A DNA stretch of 64,000 nt from Luscinia megarhynchos (lineage: Eukaryota > Chordata > Aves > Passeriformes > Turdidae). The stretch covers positions 1,233,786 to 1,297,785 of the forward strand of contig CM067572.1 of the NCBI GenBank assembly GCA_034336665.1, read 5' to 3'. Below, in pieces: positions 1 to 11,930 of this stretch. Under the pieces are notes generated by a model that saw only the letters and a program-made list of their open reading frames with translations, was not told where the DNA came from and searched no databases. The number at the start of each line of letters is the position of its first letter. The first letter of the stretch is position 1. The position numbers and the translations under genes were made by a program.

Positions 1-470
1 GATTTCCATGGCAGGACGCACTCGAAATGAAAAGACGCCTTCGATTCCCAATTAACAGAATCGCTCCCTTTCAAGTGAAATGAATGTTATTGAAACCAAT
101 TAGCATAGACTGGAAAATCTCTCATTAATGAGGGGAGTGTGGGTGAGTAAACAGCAATGAAAAGATGAAATTAGAGAAGAGGCTCTTCTTGTTGGCCTGA
201 ATAATTACATGCTTAGTTGCCTAATTGTCTGGTGAAAAGGCTCGCCGTGCTGGTAACAGATTGCCGTGTTCATTAGGCTGCAAAAGGCCACCTGCTGCTG
301 AGGCTCATTTTCCTGCAGTCTATATCCACGTGTTGCTCCCCAGGGACTGCTATTTGGACACAACACTGGCTGTGAAAAGCAAATGAGCTTGCCAATATGC
401 TGCAATATTGTGTCCTTTATGCCAAGATACAGAAGCTTAATATGTCAAATATAATGAATAAAACCAACAG
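1..470. promoter_or_regulatory. Enhancer-like unique AT-rich block
   Basis: This is unique sequence with no repeat signature and no believable reading frame. It carries many homeodomain-type cores (cccaattaac, ccaattag, tcattaatga) and long stretches free of CR1 or simple repeats. Such blocks in the 3' flank of SHOX2 are typical of conserved non-coding enhancers. Conservation is inferred from composition and could not be tested here. Confidence 0.3.
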
Positions 471-965
471 CGATAACGAAGTTTATGAGGAGAGTGACCT
501 TCCAACACGGCCTGGTGCAGGAGGGCAGGCATCTCCATGCAGATGTTCCTGCCTGGCCTGGGCTGCTCCAAATTAAGGAGCACAAAAGAGAAATTACAAC
601 CACCACCCCTCAGACAATGGCAGAAGGAAAGCCCACAATGGCAACTGGTAAAATTGGAAACAAATGTGAAATTCCGAGCGCTAAGCAGGGCTCACGGAGC
701 CCGGCATTGTTCCGATTTGCTCCGCTGTGGCAATAAACATCAAAGGCAGGAGGCCTCTGCTCCAGCCCTGCCTCAGATCATTCCCTGTCTTATAATTGCT
801 GGGTTTATGGGGCTTTTAAGCCAGGCTTTATTGTGCTGTTGGCAGGAGGAGTCAGCCTGGGCACGGAGTCCCGGGGCTCTTGCTCCTCCGTGAGCCGCGG
901 CACGAGCTGAGTCCGACCTGCCGAGGTGGGATGGAGCCTGCTGGAGATGTGGGCTGTGCAGCAGT
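471..965. other. Unique intergenic sequence, nothing recognised
   Basis: Mixed-composition sequence. I see no gene, no repeat family and no clear regulatory cluster. Confidence 0.5.
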
Positions 966-969
966 GTCC

Positions 970-1340
970 AGAGAAGGGAATGGAGCTGGGGGGCTCAGCC
1001 TGGAGAAAAGGAGCCTCAGGAGGGACCTTGTGGCTCTGCACAACTCCCTGACAGAATCAGAGCAGCCAGATGAGGGTTGGTCTCTTTTCGTAAAGAACAA
1101 GTGAAAAAACTTCAAGTTACACCAGAGGAGATTTAGGTTGGATATTGGGAAAATTTCTTCATGAAAAATGCTGTCCAGAACCGTGGTGGAATTTCCATCC
1201 CAGGAAGGATTTAAAAGCCATGTGGATGTGGCACTTGGGGACATGGTCACTGGTGGCCTTGGCAGTGCTGGGAGATGGTCAGACTCCCTGATCTTGGAGG
1301 GTGTTTCCAAATTAAAGCTCCATGATTCTATGCATGGAGC
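970..1340 (+). mobile_element. CR1 LINE 3'-end fragment
   Basis: The order of blocks matches the 3' end of avian CR1: 'ggctcagcctggagaaaagg', 'gttggtctcttttc', 'ggttggatattgggaaaatt', 'gatgtggcacttggggacat' and a terminal 'catgattctatg'. It lies in the plus orientation, is 5'-truncated as most CR1 copies are, and carries substitutions that rule out a coding role. The open frames that cross it on both strands are chance. Confidence 0.85.
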
Positions 1341-2007
1341 AGGAGGAATTGCCAGGGTACAGCAGGTTGGTCCATAGTCCATCAGCAAAGAAATCAGGGA
1401 TGTGTGGATCTGAGTGTGGCTATGGGTATTGATGTACACATTGCAGGGTATTACATTACTGCAAGTACTATTAATAAACAGCTGAGGTAACTCATACTAA
1501 TTGCATTAGAGGGGACTGGCTGTCCCCCATGTGAGGCAGGATCTGTGTCCCTGGCAGCATTCCCAGGACCACACTAGGTGAGGAGCAGCTCTGTCACCAC
1601 TTCACAGTGCAAAACTTCTTCCTCCTCAGAGTTAAAACACTCCCTGGCAGCAGTTGGAGCCCTGATGATGGTGGCACATCCTGTGGCATCACACTGAGCA
1701 GCCCCCATTGTCCCCATGTCCCACCTGTGCCCAGTCTGGGTCCACAGGGACAATCCAAGGCTGGGTGATCATGAGGGAACAAACACTGCTGCTTTGCCAG
1801 GTTTTTGATTGCTTTTTGTGGAGAGGAGAGCGTGGAATGAGCTCTCTCATGAATGAGAAGAAGGAGAAGATGTGATTAAGAAATGTTTTTATCGTTGGGA
1901 AGCAAGGATAATGTTCCTGGCATTCCCTGTGTGCCAGTGGCATAGGTGGCACTCCAGGGAGCACTGGGAATGTGGTGGAGCCTGCACAGTGCCCACCCCA
2001 CCAACAA
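1341..2007. other. Unique intergenic sequence, nothing recognised
   Basis: No gene or repeat recognised between the CR1 fragment and the LTR that follows. Confidence 0.45.
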
Positions 2008-2012
2008 GGCAT

Positions 2013-2595
2013 TGTTAGGCTTAGCTAACATTGTTATCCATCTAATGTTAGATATTTATTATTGTCAGACACTTATCTGTCATTAAATACTTATTGTCAG
2101 TAAATATTTAGAACAGAGGCTCTACAAGGTAGAGGCCTTGTGGAGCCTCTAAAGGGGGGAAATTGATGCCTTAAGTTTTAAGTTTTCTGTTCTGCTTGGG
2201 TGTGCAGCTTTTAGTTTTATATCAAGGTTTACTAGGATCGTTTCACAGGGTGGTAAAGACAAAACTGTCCAGCTAGGGACTCAAGGACAATCTCTTCAAA
2301 CTTCAGGCCCTAAGCACAAACAACATGTAAAGAGGAGGGCAGGCAAGCAAGCAAGGAGGATGAAACTTCATGATTTGAGGCTGTTAATTGGACAGTTGAC
2401 TTCTGCATGCAAATGGACTAAAACCTATAAAAATGTCAGATCTTGTGACCAAGCTCTCTCTTGCTTCCATCTTGGAGCCATCAGGGCAGAGCCACAACTG
2501 TGGCACTGGGACTGCCAGGGTGTGGCTTTGAAGGCCCCTCTATAAATATTAATTATTTCTCTTAATTCTGCCTGGCCTCTGTTCCAGCTCCTCCA
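2013..2595 (+). mobile_element. Probable solo LTR of an endogenous retrovirus with 5-bp target duplication
   Basis: The element begins TGTTAGG and ends CTCCTCCA, the usual TG...CA termini. It is flanked on both sides by the direct repeat GGCAT (2008-2012 and 2596-2600). Inside, an AT-rich U3-like part leads to a TATA-like 'cctataaaaatg' near 2430 and a GC-richer R/U5-like part. There is no internal gag/pol sequence, so it is a solo LTR. A 5-bp duplication is usual for ERVL-class elements. The duplication could also be read as 6 bp (AGGCAT), which would shift the 3' end by one base. Confidence 0.6.
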
Positions 2596-2600
2596 GGCAT

Positions 2601-3449
2601 CATAGCAAACTCTCCCTCCCTGACCATCAGCACAGCCTTTATTTAACTCCATAAATTGCAGCACGTGGATTTCACCTCAATTATCCACTGAGTCTCCATT
2701 GAAATCCCTTTGGAAGAGCTGCTGGTGTTTCCAGGTCGTCCTGGTTTAGGGTAAATTTGGGAGGAAACTTTTGAATGGAGTTTCTCTAGGAAACAGATTT
2801 AAGCAGTCTCTCTTTTAACTGGTTTGGGGAAATATTTTTTGGGAGAGAAGGGGGGAAAAAAAAAACCTGTTTGATTTAACAGGCAAAGCACTTCCCAGCA
2901 CAGAAATGAACAAGACTAAGCAGCAAAATGTCTCACGGATCTGAAGAGATACAAATTCAGGAGAGCACCTTACATGGGACTCACTCAGCTGTTTTTAGTT
3001 TTTTTGGCCCTGGGAAATGTCACAGCCCAGGCCAGGCCTGGTGGGCCACAGGTGTGAGCTCCCCGTGCTCCTCTGGGTTTTCAGTCCAGAGCAGGTTCCA
3101 ACAATTGCAAGAAAAAGGAAAAAAACACAGTCCAGGAGTTTCTTTGCCTCAGCTAGTTAAAAACTAACCAAGGGCAAAGGAGAGCTCTGTCCTGCTGCCC
3201 AGTGCAGACAGCTCAGGCTGTGTGAAGGATGGGGGGAGCGAGGGCAGCCTCTGATAACAAACTCTGCACCTCTGCTCTCCCCCTTCACTCCTGGAACCAG
3301 GCTGAAGCTGAAATTCAACATTCAGCACCAACAGAACAGACCATGGGGGATACAAGCATCAGAGTCACCCCGAGGCACAGGTGTAGGAGCAGGCCCTTCC
3401 CACCCTGGATGTGCACAATCCGCTGATTTCTCTGGAAATCCAGAGGATC
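2601..3449. other. Unique intergenic sequence, nothing recognised
   Basis: There is a short A-run near 2860 but no gene, transposon or tandem array that I can identify. Confidence 0.45.
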
Positions 3450-3499
3450 AATGAACACACAAAACACACAAAACACGCAAAACACACAAAACACACAGA
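3450..3499. repeat. Short CA/A-rich simple repeat
   Basis: About five copies of a 9-bp unit of the form 'cacacaaaa', slightly degenerate (one unit has 'cgc'). Confidence 0.8.
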
Positions 3500-3789
3500 T
3501 CCTGCCCTGAGCCAGCTCAGGAATTGCTGTTTGACTCTCGACAAACAAGACTTGCTGAGGCCTGCAGGCCCAGCTCCCAGGAGAATGGCGGGTTTGTGGC
3601 TGTTCTCCCTCAGCTCCGGGGGCTGAGCAGCGGCCCAGGGCCAAAGCTCTGAGACCATTCTGGGGGTGCCAGAGCAAACAGGGACCCCAAAAGGCTCCTC
3701 CATCCCACACAGCTCCTCACAGCCATGTCCCCTCTCCACAGAACCATTTCTGGCTGTGCCTGGGGCCTGTGCCCACTGAGCTGCTGCAG

Positions 3790-4417
3790 TCAGAGTCTGG
3801 GGTCTCTAGGGCAGGGATTGAATAAGTCTTAGAGTGAGCTCTGATGTTTGTGGAGAGTAAAAGGTCTGGATTCCACAGTATAGACTGTGTTCTAGTGAAG
3901 GTTGCAAACATTCTGATATCTTCAGAACCATAGTTGTAGACAGGACTTAGACATAATAGAGTTATAGTAAGAATATTGCTGACATTTCCTAGATAGAACA
4001 GGATAGATTCTATGCATAGTGTTATACATAACCTGGTGTGCTAAGAAACTAGAATTCTAATAGGTTAAGGAGTGGTGGTCTGAGTTTATGTCTTAGGTTG
4101 GAAAAATCCTATATAAGAGTTTGTACTGGGAGAGTTTCTGCTTTTAGCCATTGGCTTTTGCCAGGGCTTCCACCATTCACTTATTGCTTATTGCTGCTGC
4201 TTTTGCCATTGCTTGCCATTGCTTTTGCTATTGCCTGTTGAGACTGATGTGCTTTGTAATAAGATGTGCTTTGTAATAAACAACCTTTTTAACTATTAGC
4301 TGCTTTGCTTATTTAAGTTACCTGACAAGGAAGAGCCTAAGAGCTCAGAGCAGGAGCCATAGAGCTCTGGAGTTAGGTGCCTGTCGAGCACCTGGGGGTC
4401 AGAAAGAACCCCCACAT
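3790..4417 (+). mobile_element. LTR-like element, boundaries uncertain
   Basis: A TATA box 'cctatataagag' near 4110 is followed about 165 bp later by AATAAA (4275-4280) inside a duplicated 'gatgtgctttgtaataa' motif. A U5-like tail then ends 'gaacccccaca' at about 4417. That promoter / poly(A) / CA-terminus order is LTR architecture. I found no clean target-site duplication, so the 5' end is a guess. No viral coding sequence is present. Confidence 0.45.
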
Positions 4418-7400
4418 CAGATGCCACTGAGCCACAGCTCTGTGTCACATCCCAAACCAAAATTACAGTTCCATGTTACTCTGAGTGATTTTTACGGCTC
4501 TCTCAGGTTTTATTCCGTGAAAAACCCGATGTGATTACATTATTTAGGCCACTTGCCAACTGGTTAAATATAATTGACTAAATTAATTACTAAGATCAGT
4601 TTTACAGCAGATTAGGATAATTTATTGGGCAGTTTGTTGTTTTCCTAATAGTCTCACCTGATTGATGGAGAGGCTTGGCTATAAATGATTTTTTATGACC
4701 GAGAACAGCAAACACAAACTTAATCAGGTGTTCCACTCTGGACTGAGGAAAGCCTGTGCAACTTGGATAATGTGCAGGTATAATTCTTTAGAATGCCTGT
4801 GAACATTTTGAGTGATTTAAGGGGAAAAAACATTTATGTGAAGCAGCTGGTTTGGGGGGCAGCCCCGGTTCAGCTCTGCTGAGCTTTGGGGTGATGGGGA
4901 TGTAGATAAGACCTCAGCCTCGGGGTTCACCCTGCAATCCTCCTCTACTGCCCATGTGGGGATAAACTGGCACCTTTGGGGATTCTCTCTTTTGGGCCAA
5001 AAGTTATTGTCAGTGACAAATCAACAACACAAATTTGAGAAACAACACCCCAAACTGAATTAAGAAGTTCAAAAACAGAGCAAAGCCTGTGCAGCAGCAG
5101 GTTGAGATCCCCTCTCTCAGAAAGGCACTGCCTGCAGGGGGTGAGGCACAGCATGTTAATTTGATAGCAAAGACTCCTTTTCATGCAAAGAGTGAATTGT
5201 TTTCAGGCTGCTGATGATTAATGTGGTTATTGATTAGTTGATCAATAAGGCCATGGTGTCTAATTATTGATAATCCTTCCCCAAATGAAAGATCGAGTGT
5301 AAGGAGTGCTACTTACAGAGCTCAAAATATAAAGTGATTCAGTGTGAAGCCTGGTAATTGAAAGTCAAACTAATCCCATAAATTAAATCACAGCAATCCA
5401 TAACATTTACCTGATAAATCCTTTGGAAAGCTTTATTTAACTCTCAGTGCTCATTGAGGAAGCTTTGGAGGCTCTCAGGAAAGTGCCTGGGTTTGAGATG
5501 CCATTTATTCATACAAAAGTATAATTTCATATAAATGTGTATAATAATGACACTGATGTCTCAGCTATAACTGAATATATTTTGCTACAATTGAATTTAT
5601 TTTGGAACTATAAGGATACTGGTCATACCAGTGTATAACCTGTACACCAAATTGTTTTCCAAACTTCCCCTCTAAGCCCTTTCCCTGCCAACCATTTATT
5701 TCATAATTAAATGGGGGAAAACAACCCAATTGCTTTTCCCTGACAGCCCCTGCAAGACTTTTTAGGTACTTGGAAGAAACTGAAATAAAACCTGGAAGAA
5801 GTGATCTTATATTTTAAGTAAACCCATGGACCAATTAAAATCTCAACCCTTTAGGCACCTTATTCATCCCCACAGCATCCTCTGGAGCTGTAATATCCAA
5901 TATTCTAATTAAAGCAATTTTAAGTGACTCTAATCAGATAATCCTAAAAATATCCCACTCCTCAGACTCTGGGAATGGCCAGGATTAGGACATCCAGGTT
6001 TAGTGGATTCTCCACAATGTCAGCACAGCCATGGCAGAGATTTTCCACAGCTCCCTGAGCACATGGATCTGCTCAGAGCTGGGCTGTGCCAGCCCTTCAG
6101 AAGTTTTCATTTTGCTCCTGTCATGCTGTCCCTCCTGAACAAGCCTCAATTTGCTGTTTGCTCCTAATGTGATGTTATGGCTTCAGCCAAAATTGCATTT
6201 CAGGAGCTGGAATAACGGGAGTCAGGGATTTATGAATCCTCATTAGAGGCTCCCCACACCCCAAATGAACTCATGCAAATCCTGGAACACTGAGAGGTGT
6301 CTCTGAAGGAATCTGTGTGTCAGACAAATCACACTGGACACCTACAAAGCCTTCCCTTAATGCTGGCAGTCACCTCTCCTCCAGCAGCACCCACAGCACT
6401 TCCCTGCTCCTCTGTTTAAACTTTCCACCACCACTTGCAGAACTGCTCCTGTTTGGAAACAACCCCCAGGATTTCCCAAAGTTCCTGATTTCTGACACTT
6501 CAGCCTGGGCACAGACCATGGGGTGTCACCCAAATATTTTTTCTGGAAGTTTAATTCTGTCCCAAATTCTCAGGACCAAACTGAAGCACTCACAAGCTCA
6601 TTCCTCTTGCCCAGGAGAGCTGATTTTTGGATGTTTAATTCCTGATGGAAGAGCTGAACAGATCTCCAGAAACATTTCCCAGTTTCTAAGTAGCAGGAAG
6701 GGATTTAAGCCTGCATATCCATTTTTATCCTCCCTTTTTATCACTGTTTGTAGGGAGCAATTAATAACTCCTGCATTGATAGCCAGCACAATTAAAAGTG
6801 TCCCATCATCGTGGGGAGCCCAGCAGTGGGTCCATGGTGGTCTCACCCTCAGGGCATGGAGGAGGTGATGGAGCAGCCCCAGCCTGGAGCTGTTTTGGCT
6901 CTGACCTCACACAATTTTTTCTCCCAGTGGAAAGGAAGGAAAAGGAGACAAAATAAACAAAATTATCTTTTTTTAAAGAAAGGGGTTTCTCTTTTAAAAT
7001 CTAAGCATTGGAAGATCATTTTGAAACGGACATTCATTAGGAATTTGTGTTAAATACAATGTAATGCTCCCCAAATGACAGCAGTGATTTGGTTCTAAAA
7101 ATTGCCCCATATTTAATAACAGCATAAATCACCTGTAAAAGATTCTTCACACCAAGTGAAACTACTTTACATACATAAACCCCATAATTTGTTTTTATTG
7201 AAAAGATTCCGACAGTCGAAGGTTATTTATGTTTTTAATTTGTCTGCACTACTAAATAACTCCTCCTCAGTGCAGCCCCGTGGGAAGCCTTGGATGGGCA
7301 GGGGGAGGCAGGGCTGGCTGTGGGTTTGGTTCTGTTTGGGGTGAGCACAAAACACCTTTGCCCTGAGCTGGGACACCCCAGAGCCAGGGGTGGATATGGA

Positions 7401-7934
7401 AACATGTCCTGAAGTCTGTGCACTTCCCCACCAAAGCCTATTCAAGCTCTTTTACACCATCATTAGCCCTGGAGCAAACCAAAAAATTGTGTCCCTGAGA
7501 GAGAAAATAAAAGAAATGGGTGGCATTTAAATATCAGCTGGGAACAGTAGGAACAGGATCTTCCTTGGGTGATGAGGGTGAGGATGGGGCTTGGAGCAGC
7601 CCTTCCTGGCAGGGGAAGCTGGTGGCACCAGCTGATGCTGGGCCCTGCCATGGCTGGGAGGGCACCGTGCCCCAGACTGGGGGGTGGGATCCGGGTGCTG
7701 CTCTCTCGGCTCTGGGATGAGCAGGGAAGCGGAGCAGCCGAGTGGGGTGATGAGCCCGAGCTTCCCAGAGGGCAGGGACTGTGGGGTGCCACAGAACTGG
7801 AGTTGGGGGTTTGTCCTGCTGAGTAAAATCCTTGTGCTGTGAGAAATCCCCGCTCAGTGCCCGGGGGGCAGCGCTGTCCCCACGGGAGCACCAGCAGGGC
7901 ACAGACACCCCAGGCAGCCCTGGGGCAGGGGACA
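4418..7934. other. Long unique AT-rich stretch, possible enhancers
   Basis: No gene is evident; the longest frame (6317-6868) has no recognisable protein character. Two parts are rich in TAAT/ATTA cores: about 4500-4700 and 5200-5420 (for example 'gattaatgtggttattgatt' and 'ctaattattgataatc'). They could be SHOX2 regulatory elements; this is inference from composition. Confidence 0.35.
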
Positions 7935-8553
7935 GCGGGACACTGGGGTGTGGCAGTGCCAGTGGGACACTGGGGTGTGGCAGTGCCAGCAGGACACTGG
8001 GGTCTGGCAGTGCCAGCAGGACACGGGAGTGGCAGTGCCAGTGGGACACTGGGGTGTGGCAGTGCCAGCTGGACACTGGGGTCTGGCAGTGCCAGTGGGA
8101 CACTGGGGTGTGGCAGTGCCAGTAGGACACTGGGGTCTGGCAGTGCTGGTGGGACAGTGGGTGTGGCAGTGCCAGCAGGACACGGGTGTGGCAGTGCCAG
8201 TAGGACAATGGGGTGTGGCAGTGCCAGCAGGACACAGGTGTGGCAGTGCCAGTAGGACACTGGGGTCTGGCAGTGCCAGCAGGAGACTGGGGTGTGACAG
8301 TTCCAGCCGGACACGGGAGTGGCAGTGCCAGCCGGACACGGGAGTGGCAGTGCCAGCCGGACACTGGGGTGTAGCAGTAATGGGACACTGGGTTCTGTCA
8401 GTACCAGCCGGACACGGGAGTGGCAGTGCCAGTCAGACACGGGTGTGGCAGTGCCAGCCGGACACGGGTGTGGCAGTGCCAGCCGGACACGGGTGTGGCA
8501 GTGCCAGAGGGACACGGGTGTGGCAGTGCCAGCCGGACACGGGAGTGGCAGTG
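7935..8553. repeat. Minisatellite, unit about 27 bp
   Basis: About 23 degenerate copies built on 'tggcagtgccagt' plus 'gggacactggggtg', with units of roughly 22-27 bp. The array is G-rich on the plus strand. It keeps several frames open on both strands, which makes long but meaningless translations rich in GTATP or WHCH motifs. It directly abuts the enhancer-like block that follows. Confidence 0.92.
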
Positions 8554-8559
8554 CCACCT

Positions 8560-8950
8560 CGTTGTCCCCGCGCTGTCGCGCTGCCGGCACGCGGCTCTGG
8601 CAGCTGTCACAGGCTGATTTAATCTGCGGGAGCCTCGCTGCCTCTGACCACTGCGCCGAGTCATTAACCTTGACTCGCATAATTGAATCCAAGGTTGATT
8701 GCCTGTGACCCTCCTCGGCGAGGTCCTCCGAATGTACATATTCATTATGAGGCGCGGGGCTAAATGGATTGCACAGGGAAAGCTGTAGCAATCAGCCTGC
8801 TTGGTATGCGAGGGGCGAGGAGGGCACTAATTGCATGTTAGAGCTGAGGATTAGATTATGAAAAGAGTGAGAAAATGAAGATAGATCCCTGTGACACTGT
8901 CAGATTAAGGGCAGCCATGCACAGGAATATGACATTGAAAATTTACAGGG
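8560..8950. promoter_or_regulatory. Strong enhancer-like unique block
   Basis: This is unique sequence of balanced composition with dense motif-like content: 'gagtcattaaccttgactcg', 'cataattgaatccaaggt', 'tacatattcattatgagg', 'gcactaattgcatgttag'. It has no repeat signature and no coding character. It resembles deeply conserved developmental enhancers. Conservation and SHOX2 as target are inferred. Confidence 0.4.
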
Positions 8951-9169
8951 CTGTTAAGGGAAGGGAGATTTGAAAGGGGGCTGTGGGTGTTTGTTTGGGT
9001 TTGTTTTTTTGAAAAATTACATTTATTTGCTCAGTTAGGAGCTCTTTAGAAGCACATGAATGCATATTTTGAATCTCAACAAATTAATGAATGCTGGAGT
9101 GGTTTTGATGTCTTTGATGGTTGCTGTAAGGAAGAACAGTTTGAACATTTAGCCCCACAGTCCCCACTT
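8951..9169. other. Unique AT-rich spacer
   Basis: Nothing recognised apart from a short T-rich run near 9005. Confidence 0.4.
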
Positions 9170-9282
9170 GTTTAACACCACCCTGAGCAACCTGGAGTGG
9201 GGAGGGTGTCCCTGCCCATGGCAGGAGGGCAATGGGATCATCCTTCCACTCCAAACTATTCCATAATGATTCTGTGATTCAG
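9170..9282 (+). mobile_element. CR1 3'-end fragment
   Basis: The blocks 'gagcaacctggagtgg', 'gtgtccctgcccatggcagg' and a terminal 'ccataatgattctgtgatt' are those of the passerine-type CR1 3' end. Confidence 0.75.
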
Positions 9283-10012
9283 GTTGTCCAGTCAGGGACA
9301 AATATCCACAGTGGGACAGGCTCAGGATGCTCCAGGAATCCAGCAAAGCCACCTTGGGAAGGGGGAAATGTCTGAGCCCCAAAACTTTGCCTTGCCCTGA
9401 TCCCAGCCAAACCTGGCTCTGCCCGGCCCCAGAGGGAATGGGGTGAGGGGATTTGGCCACGAGCAATTTTGGGTTCACATCGATGTTGTTGTGATAGCTG
9501 GCTCAAGATTTTCCCATGTTTTACTGCAACTCCAGCCAGATGGGATTTTTTTTTCTTGAATTAAACGAAAGTTAAGTACAAAAACATTTTGCCCACAGGG
9601 AATTCAGATTCTCAATGTGCTTTTAATAACTGTTTGTGAAACATTTAGGAAAATCTATGGCAACATGTTTGAGGGGAGGGGGGAAATCAAATTATTCTTG
9701 CCTGAGGATGTTATTCTGGTATCTAAACTTTATGAATCATCCTGTGTGGCCCAATTTCTAGGCAGTCACACTGTGGAACAGAATGGAAGTGTCTGAATTT
9801 AATCCATGTAAAAATTTTTAATAAAGATCTTAATCACATCCATTGGCTGAAAATCTATTAAGAGCTTTATACTAATTTATATGTCCAAACCTCTGCAGTC
9901 TAATAAAGCTTTAAGGGCCCAGTTCAAATTGATGTTCTTGTCAGAATTGATTGCAAGGCTTAGGCCCCAATTTTGGGCCACCTCTTTAAAGCTGCTTATG
10001 TTAAAAACAGGC
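9283..10012. other. Unique intergenic sequence
   Basis: AT-rich towards 9500-9900. No gene or repeat recognised. Confidence 0.4.
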
Positions 10013-10170
10013 TTAAAATCACAGAATGGTTTGGTTTGGGAGGAACTTAAAGCTCTTTTCATTCCACCCCTTTGCCATGAGCAGGGGCACTTTCCACTAT
10101 CCCAGGTTGCTCCAAGCCCTGTCCAGCCTGGCCTTGGACACTTCAATCTGCCATTGAAATTGTGTTTAAT
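10013..10170 (-). mobile_element. CR1 3'-end fragment (inverted)
   Basis: On the plus strand this reads as the reverse complement of the CR1 end: 'aaaatcacagaatggtttgg', 'ttgccatgagcaggggcac', 'cccaggttgctccaagccct', 'gtccagcctggccttggaca'. Confidence 0.85.
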
Positions 10171-11199
10171 TCCAGCATTTCTGGAGATGGAAGCTGAACA
10201 CCAACATCCCAATCCAAACATTTTGCCAACACCACAGGGGTTGCTGTTAAATAGAAAAATTCAGGTTGCAAATGGGGCAAAAGCTCATTCAGATTTTTAT
10301 CCCATCCCTACAAAAGAAGGTTTCTGGGAAGCTTTTCCCCTGCAATTCCCAGTTCTTGTCATTCCAGGTGTCAGGGGAGGCTGTGAGCACCTATTGATGG
10401 AAGGACCAGGCAGAAAGAACCTAAATGCCATCACACAGGTGCAACCTGTATCTTTCCTTGGCAGCAATCTCACCTTTTATGTGAAAAAAAAAAAACCAAA
10501 ACCAAACCTCTTTTCACATTAAAAAAAATCCTGGAAAGCTGCAAACAGCTTGCAGAGCTCCTGGGATCTCTCAGCTGCCCCTCATCGAGAAGCAGAGCTC
10601 TTCAGCCAGGCTCCAGGTCACTCCTGCCCAGGGCACATCTCTCAACCACCTCTCCAGCACAGCAGCTCCATTAATTTGATTAAATTCCCAATGCCCAGAC
10701 CTTGTGCTGTTGTAATAACAATGGGATTGGGGGTGGCAGCACATCCCAAAAACACCAACCTTGTGAATTGCTGGGGTTTGGGGGCTCTGATGTGTTGAGG
10801 ACATAATTAATGGGATAACTTTGAGCTGTGTCCTGAAAGGAGGGCTTCTCACTAAATGATCTGTCAGGACCACTGCCAGGTGGGTATGAGCAGAATTTTG
10901 ATGTCCCACTCATTAAATTACCACGGGCTATGACTTTCTAGGCACTGAAAGTCAAGGGGAATGGTTGCTGACTGACAATCTGGGATTGCAGGTTACCAAC
11001 AGCTGCCTCAAGTTGAATAAGGCTGACAAACGAGTGCTCCTTGCACGGGTCTCTAATAAAATTACCTGTCTGTGTGGGAGGATGGTGGCACCCACAGAAG
11101 GGGAAAAGAATCATTTATTCACAGGGGGGAAAAGGGTGAAGTTTCTGAAGTGTTCAGATTCCCCAGCAGCACGTTGGATCTGTGGAGTTACAGGCAGGC
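10171..11199. other. Unique intergenic sequence
   Basis: No gene or repeat recognised. The frame at 9881-10522 runs through CR1 sequence and is rejected. Confidence 0.4.
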
Positions 11200-11930
11200 A
11201 ATGAGACAGCTCAAATCCATTTGTCTCCAAAAATCCCTTTGATTTGTTTCAATTTATGAATGAGCTGCAGAGAGCGAGGCAAGTGCCCAAGGAATGTAAA
11301 TGAAGTGGCTGTGCCATGCTCTGTGAAAAAGGCCCCCAGACATCTGATGAAGGAAATTTTCCGTGAGGAAAACCCGGTTTGTTGGCATTTTGTGAATCCT
11401 AAAAATACCCCAAGACAAATAGTCTAACTCACTACTGCTGAAATTTCATTTACTTACCAACCACACTAATGAGGCACTGCAGAGGGACTTCTAATTAGAT
11501 CCACTTTATTCCTGTCACTGAAATTAATTTATTTGCTTCAGCTCCTAGAACTAGTTTGATATCGCCCTGATTTTTAAGCTGGGCTGCACAAAGCTGGGGC
11601 TGGCTCTGATGCTTGCAGCTGCTCACCCCGGGATGGAAGTGCAGGGTTTGCTGCTGGGTTTGGCCCGTCCAGAAGCTCTGTCTCAGCAGGTTTGGAGCAT
11701 CCCTGTGCTGAGCAGGACTCGGGGGAGCTGGCTGTCCCCAGAGCCCCGGGCTGGGCTCGCAGTAAGCACTAAAGCAGCAATATTGTGCCACTTGGCGATT
11801 TCCTGCCTCATGCATATTCAAAGAGGGAAGAGGCTGCATGCATAATTCATCAGCCATTACAATTGCATTATACTATTTATACTATTACTTCGGGAGCTGT
11901 TTAAATTAAGGGTTACAAATGGCTCGTTTG
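11200..11930. promoter_or_regulatory. Enhancer-like unique region
   Basis: Two motif-dense stretches: about 11380-11560 ('ccacactaatgaggcact', 'cttctaattagatccac') and 11780-11930 ('catgcatattcaaagagg', 'gcataattcatcagccatta', 'tttaaattaagggttaca'). Both are unique and low in CpG. Inferred to be regulatory. Confidence 0.3.

Noticed and set aside
6317..6868. Plus-strand frame of 183 codons
   Set aside because: Ser/Leu-rich translation without motifs; overlapping antisense frame and no poly(A) or splice context.
7463..8791. Minus-strand frame of 442 codons
   Set aside because: It runs through the 27-bp minisatellite; the translation is repeat-derived and other frames are open too.
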